64,000 nucleotides of DNA, taken from positions 149,821-213,820 of the forward strand of contig NZ_JANZKZ010000004.1 of assembly GCF_025770725.1 (NCBI RefSeq). The letters run 5' to 3'. Shown one piece after another: positions 26,875 to 36,167 of this stretch. Position numbers and translations under genes: made by a program. The notes beneath the pieces are model-generated. The model worked only from the letters and a program-made list of their open reading frames with translations. It was not told the origin of the DNA and searched no databases. How positions within the stretch are numbered: position 1 is the stretch's first letter; each line of letters begins with the position of its first letter. The stretch is from Sulfurospirillum oryzae (lineage in GTDB: Bacteria; Campylobacterota; Campylobacteria; Campylobacterales; Sulfurospirillaceae).

Positions 26875-27562
26875 AACAAATACTTTCATCCTTGAGACGT
26901 ATGCTAAGCAAATTAAAGCACTGAATGATCTCATCAGTGAGTGCAAAGAATTGCTACCGCATAACGATCTCTCTTTGATACGATTCGGCGGGGGAACGGC
27001 ATTAGCGATTTATCATTTTCAACATCGGAAAAGTTTTGATATTGATCTCTTCGTGACCGATCCGCAAATACTAAGTTACCTGAGTCCAAAACATTGGTTG
27101 GAAGACTCTTATTTGTTTAATACTGCAAAGTATATTGACCTCGCCAATCACATCAGGCTGCTTACAAAAGAAAATATCAAAATTGACATTTTAGTATCGC
27201 AAGATTTTATAGGCCATGCTATCATCGATGATAGTCAAGCTTTTTTCCATGAGAGTATTTATGTTGAAAGTTTGGAAGATATTTTGGCGAAGAAAATCGT
27301 CTATCGAAAAGATCAAAACAAATCCAGAGATATTATTGACCTCAGTGTTGCACTTTATCATGATGCCTCTATTTTTGAGAAGCTTTTAAACTCCGGTGCC
27401 GTTACGCTGCAAGATTTACACGACTTACATGATGCACTGACGAGACTCGATACTCAAAAGTATTTAGATGAAATTGATCTTGTTGAGCCTATAGAATTTT
27501 ACATAGATATTTCAAAAAATGCACCAGCATCCATTAAACAAGCTATTGGCAAAATCATTTAA
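26861..27562 (+). CDS. AbiEii/AbiGii-family nucleotidyltransferase toxin
   Basis: 233 residues. The nucleotidyltransferase signature FGGGTALAIYHFQHRKSFDIDLFV (GGTxL, then RxSxDIDL) supplies the two metal-binding aspartates, and the C-terminal AKKIVYRKDQNKSRDIIDL matches the conserved K...RDxxDL block of AbiEii. Members are growth-inhibiting transferases in phage-defence or stability modules. It is the second gene behind a perfect promoter and overlaps its antitoxin, the standard layout. Whether it acts on phage is unknown. The pair looks like an accessory insertion between housekeeping genes, though no attachment repeats were found. Confidence 0.85.
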   Translation: MMDTKTNTFILETYAKQIKALNDLISECKELLPHNDLSLIRFGGGTALAIYHFQHRKSFDIDLFVTDPQILSYLSPKHWLEDSYLFNTAKYIDLANHIRLLTKENIKIDILVSQDFIGHAIIDDSQAFFHESIYVESLEDILAKKIVYRKDQNKSRDIIDLSVALYHDASIFEKLLNSGAVTLQDLHDLHDALTRLDTQKYLDEIDLVEPIEFYIDISKNAPASIKQAIGKII

Positions 27563-27621
27563 CCTCTCTTTATAAAAAAAATTGCTAAAATCTCCTCTTA
27601 TTTCTTTCTGAAAGTAACGCA

Positions 27622-28686
27622 ATGACTCTTATCGAAAAGTTAGAAAACAACGAGCGACTAAGCCTTGAAGATGGCATAGCGCTCTACGATCTTGATCTTT
27701 TTACGTTGGGTAAATACGCCAACCAAAGACGAAGAAATCTTCACGGTAACAAAGTTTTTTTCAATGTCAACCGACATATTAACCCTACCAACATCTGCAA
27801 AGACATCTGCAAATTTTGCGCTTTTAGTGCCAACCGAAAAAATCCAAACCCATACACAATGACACACGAAGAGATTTTATCTATTTTGGATAACTCGGTT
27901 AAAAACAATCATATTACCGAAGTGCATGTGGTTTCTGCTCACAACCCCGCAACGGGACTTGAGTGGTATTTGGAGATTTTCTCGAAGATTAAAGCGCGTT
28001 TTCCCTCTTTACATGTAAAGGCGTTGACGGCTGCTGAGATCAATTTTTTGGCAACGGAGTATCACCTAAGCTTTGATGAGGTCATTGATAAGATGATCGA
28101 GTATGGTGTGGATTCGATGCCCGGAGGTGGTGCTGAGATTTTTGATGAAGGTGTGCGTGAGTACGTTTGCAAAGGTAAAGTAAGCTCAACTGAATGGTTG
28201 CAGATTCATGAATTGTGGCATAAAAGGGGACGTGAATCCAATGCAACAATGCTTTTTGGGCATGTCGAAAAGCGTGAACATCGCATCGACCATATTCTTC
28301 GTCTTCGTGACTTACAAGATCGCACGAATGGTTTTAATGCGTTCATTCCTCTTGTCTATCAACGTGACAATAACTATTTACAGGTAGATGATTTTTTAAG
28401 CTCTACCGAAATTCTCAAAACCTTTGCCATCAGCCGTTTGATGCTCGACAACATCAACCACATCAAAGCGTACTGGGCGACGTCAACGATTAATCTCGCT
28501 CTTGTTGCTATGGAATATGGTGCGGACGACCTTGATGGCACCATAGAAGCCGAAGCGATTCAATCGGCTGCGGGTGCGAACAGCGCTAAAGGACTTGGGT
28601 TGCAAAGTATTTTAGAGCTCATCGAAACGAGTGGCTTTACACCGGTTGAACGCGATAGTTTATACAACGAACTCAAGGCATATTGA
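27622..28686 (+). CDS. mqnE: Aminodeoxyfutalosine synthase (menaquinone, futalosine pathway)
   Basis: 354 residues, a radical SAM enzyme with CKDICKFCAF (CxxxCxxC, about 57-66) and the MqnE/MqnC-type motif SMPGGGAEIFDEGVRE. It joins 3-[(1-carboxyvinyl)oxy]benzoate to SAM-derived adenosine in the second step of the futalosine route to menaquinone, the only quinone in most Campylobacterota. That ties it to the menaquinol-dependent sulfite respiration encoded further on. Contains one TTACATGTAA palindrome (28008). Confidence 0.93.
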   Translation: MTLIEKLENNERLSLEDGIALYDLDLFTLGKYANQRRRNLHGNKVFFNVNRHINPTNICKDICKFCAFSANRKNPNPYTMTHEEILSILDNSVKNNHITEVHVVSAHNPATGLEWYLEIFSKIKARFPSLHVKALTAAEINFLATEYHLSFDEVIDKMIEYGVDSMPGGGAEIFDEGVREYVCKGKVSSTEWLQIHELWHKRGRESNATMLFGHVEKREHRIDHILRLRDLQDRTNGFNAFIPLVYQRDNNYLQVDDFLSSTEILKTFAISRLMLDNINHIKAYWATSTINLALVAMEYGADDLDGTIEAEAIQSAAGANSAKGLGLQSILELIETSGFTPVERDSLYNELKAY

Positions 28687-28702
28687 TGAATTTTTGCAAA
28701 AT

Positions 28703-28790
28703 TCTTGATACGCTTTCAAAGCAAAGCTTTGAAAACTACGTTAACACTGGGTTTTCTTCGGCAGAAAGCCCACGCACCCTTGGTGCTTTA
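28703..28790 (+). repeat. Three-hairpin intergenic repeat, copy B
   Basis: Hairpin 1: TTTCAAAGC, AAA loop, GCTTTGAAA (28714-28734). Linker TACGTTAACACTG. Hairpin 2: GGGTTTTCT, loop TCGGC, AGAAAGCCC, perfect with one G-T pair (28749-28771). Hairpin 3: GCACC, CTT, GGTGC (28774-28786) followed by T-rich sequence. It fills the gap between mqnE and the permease gene and could also end mqnE transcription. Confidence 0.85.
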
Positions 28791-28811
28791 ATTTCTTACA
28801 AAGGATAAACC

Positions 28812-30101
28812 TTGGATTTTTTCAAACTTGAAAAAAATGGTACAACTGTCAAAACTGAGCTTACAGCTGGGTTTACGACATTTTTGACCATGATGTACAT
28901 CGTACCTGTCAATGCTATTATTATGAGCAAAACAGGTATGCCAATGGAGGCATTGATCACTGCGACGGCATTGATCACTATTTTTTCATCCATTCTCAAT
29001 GGTCTTTGGGCAAATACGCCTATTGCCATGAGCGTTGGTATGGGACTTAATGCATACTTTACGTTTGGTTTGGTTTTGGGTATGAAAGTGCCTTGGCAAA
29101 CAGCTCTTGGCGTTGTTTTCCTCTCAGGTCTTCTTTTCCTCATCCTCTCTTTAACCCCACTTCGGGTTTGGATTATGCGTAGTGTTCCTACCGATCTGAG
29201 ACGTGCGATTAGTGCGGGTATTGGTTCTTTTATTGCGTTTATTGGGCTAAAAAGTATGGGGATGGTCATCGCTAATCCTGCGGTTTTAGTCGGTGTAGGC
29301 AATTTTAAAAACCCAAGTGTATTGCTGGGCGTTTTAGGGCTTGTTTTAGTCTTTGCTTTTTATTCATGGAAGCTTAAAGGTGCGTTCATTTTATCGGTAG
29401 TAACAACGGCGATTGTGGCATGGATTGCAGGTATTGCTCCGTATCCAACAGAGTTTTTCTCTCTTCCAGCTTCGGTCAGTCCCATTGCTTTTGAGCTTGA
29501 TATTAAAGGGGCATTAACACTCTCTCTTTTCCCTGTCATTATTACGTTTTTGATTACCGATTTGTTTGACTCGTTGGGGACTCTTGCGGGTGTTGGGTAT
29601 CGTGCTGGTTTGTTTAAAGATGATGGAAAAGAGCTTCAAAAAACATTGGAAGTAGATGCCTTGGCAAGTACCATGTGTGCGGTTGTAGGTGTTTCTACAA
29701 CGACTGCATTTATCGAAAGTGCGGCAGGTGTCGAAGAGGGCGGAAGAACGGGTTTAACTGCGGTGGTAACCGGTCTTTGTTTTATCCTCACACTGTTTAT
29801 GATGCCTTTGTTTAAAGCCATTCCTGAAAATGCGATCTATCCTGTTTTGGTGATGGTCGGTGTTTTGATGTTTGGGGAACTTTCTCATATCAATTTTAAA
29901 GACACAGCCATTGCGGTTTCAACCTTTTTGATTGTAATCATGATGCCTTTAACCTTTTCAATTACGAATGGTTTGGCATTTGGTTTGATCTCGTATGTAC
30001 TGATCAAACTCATCAAAAAAGAGTTTAAAGATATTAACTTTGGTATTTTGTTTCTGACGTTTGTCAGTTTAATCGTATTTATCGTACAAGAAGGACATTA
30101 A
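28812..30101 (+). CDS. NCS2 family purine permease (AdeQ/PbuG-like)
   Basis: 429 residues from TTG at 28812, behind AAAGGATAA. About 12-14 membrane helices. The family is seen from TAGFTTFLTMMYIVPVN at the N-terminus and DLFDSLGTLAGVGYRAGL plus TTAFIESAAGVEEGGRTGL in the second half, the binding-site helices of the adenine/guanine/hypoxanthine group. It imports purine bases with protons. The next gene, one base downstream, is a phosphoribosyltransferase that would trap the imported base, which supports the purine assignment. Confidence 0.9.
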   Translation: MDFFKLEKNGTTVKTELTAGFTTFLTMMYIVPVNAIIMSKTGMPMEALITATALITIFSSILNGLWANTPIAMSVGMGLNAYFTFGLVLGMKVPWQTALGVVFLSGLLFLILSLTPLRVWIMRSVPTDLRRAISAGIGSFIAFIGLKSMGMVIANPAVLVGVGNFKNPSVLLGVLGLVLVFAFYSWKLKGAFILSVVTTAIVAWIAGIAPYPTEFFSLPASVSPIAFELDIKGALTLSLFPVIITFLITDLFDSLGTLAGVGYRAGLFKDDGKELQKTLEVDALASTMCAVVGVSTTTAFIESAAGVEEGGRTGLTAVVTGLCFILTLFMMPLFKAIPENAIYPVLVMVGVLMFGELSHINFKDTAIAVSTFLIVIMMPLTFSITNGLAFGLISYVLIKLIKKEFKDINFGILFLTFVSLIVFIVQEGH

Positions 30102-30102
30102 T

Positions 30103-30552
30103 TTGCGTTATTACAGTTATGAAGAATTTAAAGTTGACGTCAATCATTTGGCGAAAGAGATCAAGCCCTATAATCCAGATGTTATTTTAGCGGTTGCTCG
30201 TGGTGGTATGACGTTAGGTCATTTTTTAGCAGAAGCCTTAGAGATGAGAGCGCTTTACTCCATCAATTCGATTCACTATGAAGAGACACACAAGCTTGAT
30301 ACCATCAATATTTTTAATATCCCAGATTTGAGCAAAGCAAAGCGTGTTGTCATTGTTGATGATATCATTGACAGTGGGGAGACGATGATTGAGATTGAGC
30401 GTGTTTTAGGTGAAAAATATCCGGAAGTGGATTTTAAAATTGCTTCGGTATTTTACAAAGAAAAAGCGCTGCTTCGCCCTGATTTTGCAGCCCGTGAAGC
30501 AACGGAATGGATAGAGTTTTTCTGGGATTTTCAGATTGACTCCGACAAATAG
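30103..30552 (+). CDS. Purine phosphoribosyltransferase
   Basis: 149 residues from TTG at 30103. The PRPP-binding loop is VVIVDDIIDSGETM and a second conserved stretch is LAVARGGMTLGHFLAE. Size and sequence fit xanthine/guanine/hypoxanthine salvage enzymes, which convert free bases to nucleotides in the cytoplasm. It is one base after the permease gene; together they form a purine uptake and salvage unit. The exact base preference cannot be read. Confidence 0.88.
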   Translation: MRYYSYEEFKVDVNHLAKEIKPYNPDVILAVARGGMTLGHFLAEALEMRALYSINSIHYEETHKLDTINIFNIPDLSKAKRVVIVDDIIDSGETMIEIERVLGEKYPEVDFKIASVFYKEKALLRPDFAAREATEWIEFFWDFQIDSDK

Positions 30553-31729
30553 ACTTGGGGGCGAAAGCTCCCTTGTTCATTTTCTTTCCCACCATCAACT
30601 TCTTATTATTTATACCTGCACGATTTTGACACTTTGTACTCTGTATGCGGTACAGCCTATTCAACCCCTTTTTGAAAAAGAGTTTAGCCTAAGCCGTTTT
30701 GAGGCGGTCATCTTTACGACGGTCATCATGCTTCCTTTAGGATTCGCACCGATCTTTTATGGCTACATCTTAGAGACTTTTTCGTCTAAACTCTTTTTGA
30801 GAAATGCTGTCTTGATGTTAGGCATTTTGGAACTTTGTTTTTCATGGAGCGACACGTATCCGGTACTTTTAGCCATAAGGGCATTGCAAGGGCTTCTCAT
30901 TCCAGCGGTTCTCACCTCTTTGATGAGCTACATCAGCTTCATAACGCCTAAAGATAAAGTACAACAAGCCATAGGCTATTACATTGGTGCGACCATTTTG
31001 GGTGGTTTTATTGGGCGTTTGTTTTCGGGCTTGCTCAGTGATTTTTTTGGTTGGAGACTCTTTTTTGTTCTTTTAGGCATTGCGCTTATCGTTATGTTTG
31101 GAGCACTTAGTTTTTTAAGCGAAGAGGTGAAAGTGGACTTTGTGAAGCCTAAACTTTCACAAATCATGGATGTGATCAAGAACAAAACTTTTTTTAATAT
31201 TTATATGATGATGTTTTTCATTTTTTTTGTATTCCAAGCACTGCTCAATTTCATTCCTTTTCAGCTTAAAAATCTAAGCTCTTCTATGGGGTATGGAAAA
31301 GTAGGTATGATGTACGCGGGCTATATCATCGGTTTTATTATCTCCATTCGTATTTTATGGATGATCCGTCTTTTTGGAAATGAGACAAGAACGATTATCT
31401 TTGGAATACTCATTTACATTGCGGGTTTGCAGATTTTTCATGTTAATGATTATATGATGATGTTTGGTGGCATGTTTGTCTTTTGCGCAGGCTTCTTTAT
31501 TATTCACTCGGTTGCTTCGGGGCTTATTAGCAAACTAGCGCATGAAAAGCGTGCCATTTCCAATGGTCTGTATCTCTCCTTTTACTATGCGGGAGGAACC
31601 ATTGGAACATTTGCACCGGGTGTTTTTTATCACTATTTAGGCTGGCATTTTTTCTTAGCATTATTGGCGCTTACCGTTATTGCTACACTTTATTTTGCAC
31701 TTCAACTGCAACAATCACTGAAAAAATAA
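30536..31729 (+). CDS. Major facilitator superfamily transporter
   Basis: Up to 397 residues and about 12 membrane helices. The best available start is TTG at 30536, inside the end of the preceding gene; no ATG exists in frame before the first helices, so the start is uncertain. MFS features include GRLFSGLLSDFFGWRLFF after helix 4 and a repeated two-half structure (YYAGGTIGTFAPGVFYHYLGW in the second half). It resembles drug or sugar efflux carriers of the YnfM type. Substrate unknown. Its transcript converges with the HD-GYP gene at a TTACATGTAA palindrome. Confidence 0.83.
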   Translation: MTPTNRLGGESSLVHFLSHHQLLIIYTCTILTLCTLYAVQPIQPLFEKEFSLSRFEAVIFTTVIMLPLGFAPIFYGYILETFSSKLFLRNAVLMLGILELCFSWSDTYPVLLAIRALQGLLIPAVLTSLMSYISFITPKDKVQQAIGYYIGATILGGFIGRLFSGLLSDFFGWRLFFVLLGIALIVMFGALSFLSEEVKVDFVKPKLSQIMDVIKNKTFFNIYMMMFFIFFVFQALLNFIPFQLKNLSSSMGYGKVGMMYAGYIIGFIISIRILWMIRLFGNETRTIIFGILIYIAGLQIFHVNDYMMMFGGMFVFCAGFFIIHSVASGLISKLAHEKRAISNGLYLSFYYAGGTIGTFAPGVFYHYLGWHFFLALLALTVIATLYFALQLQQSLKK

Positions 31730-31730
31730 T

Positions 31731-31744
31731 CTTTACATGTAAAG
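31731..31744. repeat. CTTTACATGTAAAG palindrome between convergent genes
   Basis: A perfect 14-bp copy fills nearly the whole 17-base gap between the MFS gene and the HD-GYP gene, where a bidirectional terminator would be expected. No other terminator is visible there. Confidence 0.8.
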
Positions 31745-31746
31745 CT

Positions 31747-32775
31747 TTAGATGAGTGCAATCGGCTCATCTTGGAACTGAGCCATAATCTCTTTGATCTC
31801 ATCCATACACGCTAAAAAGGCGTCGACAAGCTCAGGGTCAAAATGCTTCCCTTTTTCGCTAACGAGATATTCAACGGCGCGTTCTAAACTCCAAGGCTCT
31901 TTGTAGGGACGTTTTGAAGTTAAGGCATCAAAAACATCCGCTATGGCAACAATACGCCCAGCGAGAGGAATGTCATACCCTTTAATGCCATAAGGATAAC
32001 CTGTCCCATCATAGCGTTCATGATGTGTCAATGCCACAATACGCGCTGTTTGAAGCAGTGAAGATTGGTGTTTTCCTATAATCTCTGCACCATGAATGGG
32101 GTGAGCTTTGACGATCGCCCACTCTTCAGGACTTAGGGCACTCTCTTTTTTCAAAATATGATCAGGAGTACCAATTTTACCAATGTCATGCATTGGGGCA
32201 GAGAGAAAAAGAAGTTCTGTTCGAACATTGTCCAAGCCAATTTTCTGAGCAATGATTTTTGTATAAGCACTCATACGCAAGATATGTGTGCCTGTTTCGT
32301 TGTCTTTGTACTCAGCCGCGCGTCCTAGTTGGCGGATAACTTCCATACGCGTAAGCACGATCTCTTCTGTTCGTTCTTCGAGTTTTTGTTCTAGGTTTCT
32401 TTGGTATTGAAGCAGCATAATTTGTGTATTGACGCGTGCTAAAACGATGGATGCGTGCACAGGTTTTGTAATGTAATCTACCGCGCCAATACCAAGACCT
32501 TCCGCTTCGTCTTCATAATCATTTAAAGCGGTGACAAAAATAATGGGGATATTGCGTGTGAGTGGATCGTTTTTAAGTTTTTTACACACTTCATAACCAC
32601 TCATGATAGGCATCATAATATCGAGCAAGATGAGATCGGGAATGTCTCCAGAGGCAATAAGATTTAGAGCTTTTACTCCACTGTTCGCAACTTTGACTTT
32701 ATAAAAAGGCTTGAGGATTTCACTCAGTAGCATGATGTTTTCAGGCGTATCATCGACAATTAGAATTGTTTCCAT
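31747..32775 (-). CDS. Response regulator with HD-GYP phosphodiesterase domain
   Basis: 342 residues. Receiver domain 1-~120 with the phospho-acceptor in LILLDIMMPIMSG and Lys in ITKPVH. The HD-GYP domain follows: HDIGKIGTPDHIL (HD) and HHERYDGTGYPYG (HHExxDGxGYP), so c-di-GMP hydrolysis is expected. It lies 5 bases after the hybrid kinase gene on the same strand and is its probable target. The order kinase-then-effector suggests a phosphorelay that lowers c-di-GMP. Confidence 0.92.
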   Translation of the reverse strand: METILIVDDTPENIMLLSEILKPFYKVKVANSGVKALNLIASGDIPDLILLDIMMPIMSGYEVCKKLKNDPLTRNIPIIFVTALNDYEDEAEGLGIGAVDYITKPVHASIVLARVNTQIMLLQYQRNLEQKLEERTEEIVLTRMEVIRQLGRAAEYKDNETGTHILRMSAYTKIIAQKIGLDNVRTELLFLSAPMHDIGKIGTPDHILKKESALSPEEWAIVKAHPIHGAEIIGKHQSSLLQTARIVALTHHERYDGTGYPYGIKGYDIPLAGRIVAIADVFDALTSKRPYKEPWSLERAVEYLVSEKGKHFDPELVDAFLACMDEIKEIMAQFQDEPIALI

Positions 32776-32780
32776 AGTAG

Positions 32781-35700
32781 TTAGTCTGCCTTTTTGTGTG
32801 AAATTTCTTGAAGAAGCGGTTCTATAAGGCTTATGGCGTAGTCAAACTCAAATGCTTTTATCTGCTCAAAAGCTTCCAATAATCGCCCATCCGTCGCTTG
32901 TATCAGGATCATAGCATCATCAAGTGCGGTCGCATCAGAACTTTTGAGTTTTATGATAAGGTTTTGTAGCGTTTCAAGGTCTATGTTTGAGGCTGTGGTA
33001 AAAGGCTCGGGTTGTGCCGAAAGCGCTTGAATAATAGCACTTAAAGAGCGAATTTTTATGTCAATAGCTTCAAGCAATGGAGCATCATTGGCAATAGGAT
33101 GAACCAAAAGTTCGGCTTGCCCCGCTAATGAAGAGAGCTCTTCCATTCCAAGGGTTCCCGCAATTCCTTTTAAGGTATGACACAGTCGTTTTGCCCCTTG
33201 TAAATCATTTTCAACGACAAGGTTTCGATACTTTTGTATAAAATGTACTTGATCTTTCGCAAAGGCTTTGAGTAATTGGCGATAGAGTTTTACATTGCCT
33301 CCCAGTCGTGCAATGGCATTGAGACTATTAATGCCCTCAAGCGCAAAAGTCTCAGAGGAAGGTGCGATCACAGATACTGTTTTATGGCAAAAATGTGCAA
33401 TCTCATGAAGGAGTTTTTGTGCATCCACAGGCTTAGGAATATACCCATCCATTCCAGCAGCATAACATTTCTCTTCATCGCCTTTCATAACATTAGCCGT
33501 CATTGCAACGATTGGAAGTGTTAAATTGAGCTCTTCTCTTATTTTGTGGGTCGCTTCAAAACCATCTAAAATAGGCATTTGGCAATCCATCAAAATCAGA
33601 TCAGGCAAAGGGTTTTGTTTAAGCCAATCAAGCGCTTCTTGCCCATTATTGGTAACCAAAACATGAATGCCAGCTTTGTTTAGAATTTCACAGGCTACTT
33701 CTTGATTGCTTTCATTATCTTCTACGAGCAGAACGGTAATGCCTTCAAGTGATTGAATCATTTGAGTGTCATGCGCATGATGCAAAGGATCGACCAAGCG
33801 TGTGTGCCCATACAGACCAATCAATGTATCAAAAAGCGTTGAGGCGGTGATAGGTTTAACCAATATGGCATAAGGTTGGTTGAGCCCAATTTTGGCAGTC
33901 AACTCCTCTTTATCATAAGCGGTCACCATCATAATCGAGGCAATTTGATGTTCAAAACGTTGCTCAATCAGTTGGAAGAGAGTGATGCCATCCATCCCTT
34001 CCATTTTCCAGTCAATAATGGCAACGTCGGCTTGAAACCCCTTGTTTAAGAGTTCTAGTGCGTCTTTAGCGCTTTTACATGTAACGCATCCAACCCCAAA
34101 ATGAGAGAGGATTTCGGAGAAAATTTCGAGTGCTGTTTCGTTGTCATCGACAACTAAAACTTTGAGGGCACGTGTTAACAATGTCTTGACGGGTGCTGTA
34201 TAGGTGGTGTCAATATGCAAAGGAATTTCAAACCAAAAGGTACTGCCTTCGCCATACGTACTTTTACATTGGAGGTCGCCTCCCATCATCATGACTAACC
34301 CTTGTGCAATGGTAAGACCTAAGCCCGTACCTCCATAATTGCGGGTGGTTGACATATCGGCTTGTGAGAAAGCATTAAAAAGGTACGCTTGCTGTTCTTC
34401 TGTAATACCAATGCCCGTATCTTTGATTTCAAAGCGAATTTTTTGAATGCCGTTATGCTCATCTAGCGCTTTAAGACGTATGAGCACTTCCCCTTTTGTA
34501 GTGAATTTGACGGCATTGGCTAGAAGATTGAGTAGAACTTGCTTGAGACGCAATGGATCGCCATTATAACGATGGGCTGTCACATTGCCAATATCAATCA
34601 GTAGTTCCAACCCTTTTTGTTGTGCGCGCATACTGATAAGATCGGTTGCCGAAACAATGAGCTCTTCGAGTTGAAAGGGAATGGATTCGAGTTGAATTTT
34701 ATTGGCTTCAATTTTCGAAAAATCCAAAATATCGTTGATGATGTCTAAAAGATGGTGCGCTGCCTCAGCGACTTTGGTAAGGTAATGGCGCTCTTTTTCG
34801 GGCAATTCCTTACGTAAAATAAGTTCGGTCATTCCGATAATCGTGTTCATAGGTGTGCGAATTTCATGGCTCATATTGGCAAGAAATTGGCTTTTGGCTT
34901 GGTGTGCATAGGCTGTTTTTGTCATGGCAATTTTGAGCTCTTCCGCCGTTTTTTGTAGTTGCTTATTGGTAAGTATGACTTCAGCTTCTGCGAGTTTTCG
35001 TTTTTTTATTTCTCGTTTTAGTGTCATAAGCCACAAGCTAAACCCAAGCACAATTAAAAACCCAATCCCAACAATCTTCATGATTAAGGTGTAGTCTATC
35101 TTTTCTTGGATTTCAACTTTGATATATTTTTTATATAACGCGTCTTTTTCTTCTTCACTGATTGTATCGATGCCTTGATTGATTTTTGACAACAGTGAGG
35201 CATCTTTGAGTGCCATAACAAGTTCCAATTGATCTTTTAAGATACCGACTATCTTGATGTTTGAAAGCCCACTATTTTGCAGGGCATAGCCTATAATAGG
35301 CGCCATCTCCAAAAAAAGATCTGCCTTTTTATGCTCAATAGCAATCAGCCCCTCTTGCGTTGTTTGCACCACATAGGTTCTAATACTTGGATAGTAGCGT
35401 TGTAAATAGTGCTGTACGGATGAGTCTGCACCTACGGCAACGAGCAGGTCTTGTTGTTTCACTTCAGCAAGGTCGGTGATGAGATTATTTGATTTAAGTC
35501 CTGCTAATACAAGGTTAAATTTTAAAAAGGGTCTGGTGGTTATCTCATGAGGGGAAACATCAAGAGAAATCAAGCCGGGAATGATTTCAAAGGCACCAGC
35601 ATCGTAATCTTGGATGACGGTACTCCAATTTTCACGAAAGCTATAGGTAAACTCAAGCCCCGTTTTGTTTTCTAAGAGATGCAGATAATCTGCGATCATG

Positions 35701-35873
35701 CCACTGATATGCTGGTTTTGTATAAACACAAGAGGTTCCCATGAACTTTGGCTGTATAGGAGTGTTCGTTTGGGGGAAGAATTTTCGTCTAAAGAGGAGG
35801 CAAGTCCAGAGATAGGGGAAAAAAGCAGTGTACACATTAACGTTAGAAAAAAAAGAACCCATCTTCTCATCAT
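32781..35873 (-). CDS. Hybrid sensor histidine kinase (PBPb-HisKA-HATPase-REC-REC-Hpt)
   Basis: 1030 residues. A signal peptide is followed by a periplasmic solute-binding-like domain of the SBP_bac_3 type (about 35-250), one membrane helix (about 265-283), a coiled segment, HisKA with FLANMSHEIRTPMNTIIGM, a HATPase domain ending GGTGLGLTIAQGL, receiver 1 (VVDDN; AIIDWKMEGMDG), receiver 2 (LLVEDNESNQ; ILMDCQMPILDG) and a C-terminal Hpt domain (LCHTLKGIAGTLGM). This is the BvgS/EvgS arrangement. It probably binds an amino acid or small anion and feeds the adjacent HD-GYP regulator. Ligand unknown. Confidence 0.92.
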   Translation of the reverse strand: MMRRWVLFFLTLMCTLLFSPISGLASSLDENSSPKRTLLYSQSSWEPLVFIQNQHISGMIADYLHLLENKTGLEFTYSFRENWSTVIQDYDAGAFEIIPGLISLDVSPHEITTRPFLKFNLVLAGLKSNNLITDLAEVKQQDLLVAVGADSSVQHYLQRYYPSIRTYVVQTTQEGLIAIEHKKADLFLEMAPIIGYALQNSGLSNIKIVGILKDQLELVMALKDASLLSKINQGIDTISEEEKDALYKKYIKVEIQEKIDYTLIMKIVGIGFLIVLGFSLWLMTLKREIKKRKLAEAEVILTNKQLQKTAEELKIAMTKTAYAHQAKSQFLANMSHEIRTPMNTIIGMTELILRKELPEKERHYLTKVAEAAHHLLDIINDILDFSKIEANKIQLESIPFQLEELIVSATDLISMRAQQKGLELLIDIGNVTAHRYNGDPLRLKQVLLNLLANAVKFTTKGEVLIRLKALDEHNGIQKIRFEIKDTGIGITEEQQAYLFNAFSQADMSTTRNYGGTGLGLTIAQGLVMMMGGDLQCKSTYGEGSTFWFEIPLHIDTTYTAPVKTLLTRALKVLVVDDNETALEIFSEILSHFGVGCVTCKSAKDALELLNKGFQADVAIIDWKMEGMDGITLFQLIEQRFEHQIASIMMVTAYDKEELTAKIGLNQPYAILVKPITASTLFDTLIGLYGHTRLVDPLHHAHDTQMIQSLEGITVLLVEDNESNQEVACEILNKAGIHVLVTNNGQEALDWLKQNPLPDLILMDCQMPILDGFEATHKIREELNLTLPIVAMTANVMKGDEEKCYAAGMDGYIPKPVDAQKLLHEIAHFCHKTVSVIAPSSETFALEGINSLNAIARLGGNVKLYRQLLKAFAKDQVHFIQKYRNLVVENDLQGAKRLCHTLKGIAGTLGMEELSSLAGQAELLVHPIANDAPLLEAIDIKIRSLSAIIQALSAQPEPFTTASNIDLETLQNLIIKLKSSDATALDDAMILIQATDGRLLEAFEQIKAFEFDYAISLIEPLLQEISHKKAD

Positions 35874-36055
35874 TGGTAAACCTTTTGAGTCACGCTAATG
35901 TTTAGTATAACGCGATATTCTTTAATCCTATTTGAATTAAGAGCCCCATAAATTAAATTAGTTTTTATAAAATTATTTAGAAACATAACTTAAAAAAATA
36001 GGCTTAATTTGAGTGCTTTTAAAGAGGTTGTGTAACAAAAAGTAGCATTAAACAG

Positions 36056-36122
36056 TATGCACAAAATAGCCAAAATACCAATAAAACAACAAATGTCTTT
36101 TATATTGCTTAGGTGTTCCTAA
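36056..36122 (+). promoter_or_regulatory. Conserved promoter blocks upstream of the citrate transporter gene
   Basis: Block 1, TATGCACAAAATAGCC (36056-36071), and block 2, CTTAGGTGTTCCTAA (36108-36122), recur upstream of the cit operon (39984 and 40029). Block 2 contains the inverted repeat TTAGG-N4-CCTAA. They are the best candidates for CitB-like regulator binding. The remainder of the 294-base gap upstream (35874-36055) is AT-rich with no clear feature. Confidence 0.5.
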
Positions 36123-36167
36123 AAGTGCTACGATATGTCTTATTACAGCTAAAGGAGAGTGAATAAA

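Noticed and set aside
28796..29302. 168-codon open frame opposite the purine permease gene
   Set aside because: Low-complexity, basic product typical of a reverse-strand shadow of a membrane protein gene.
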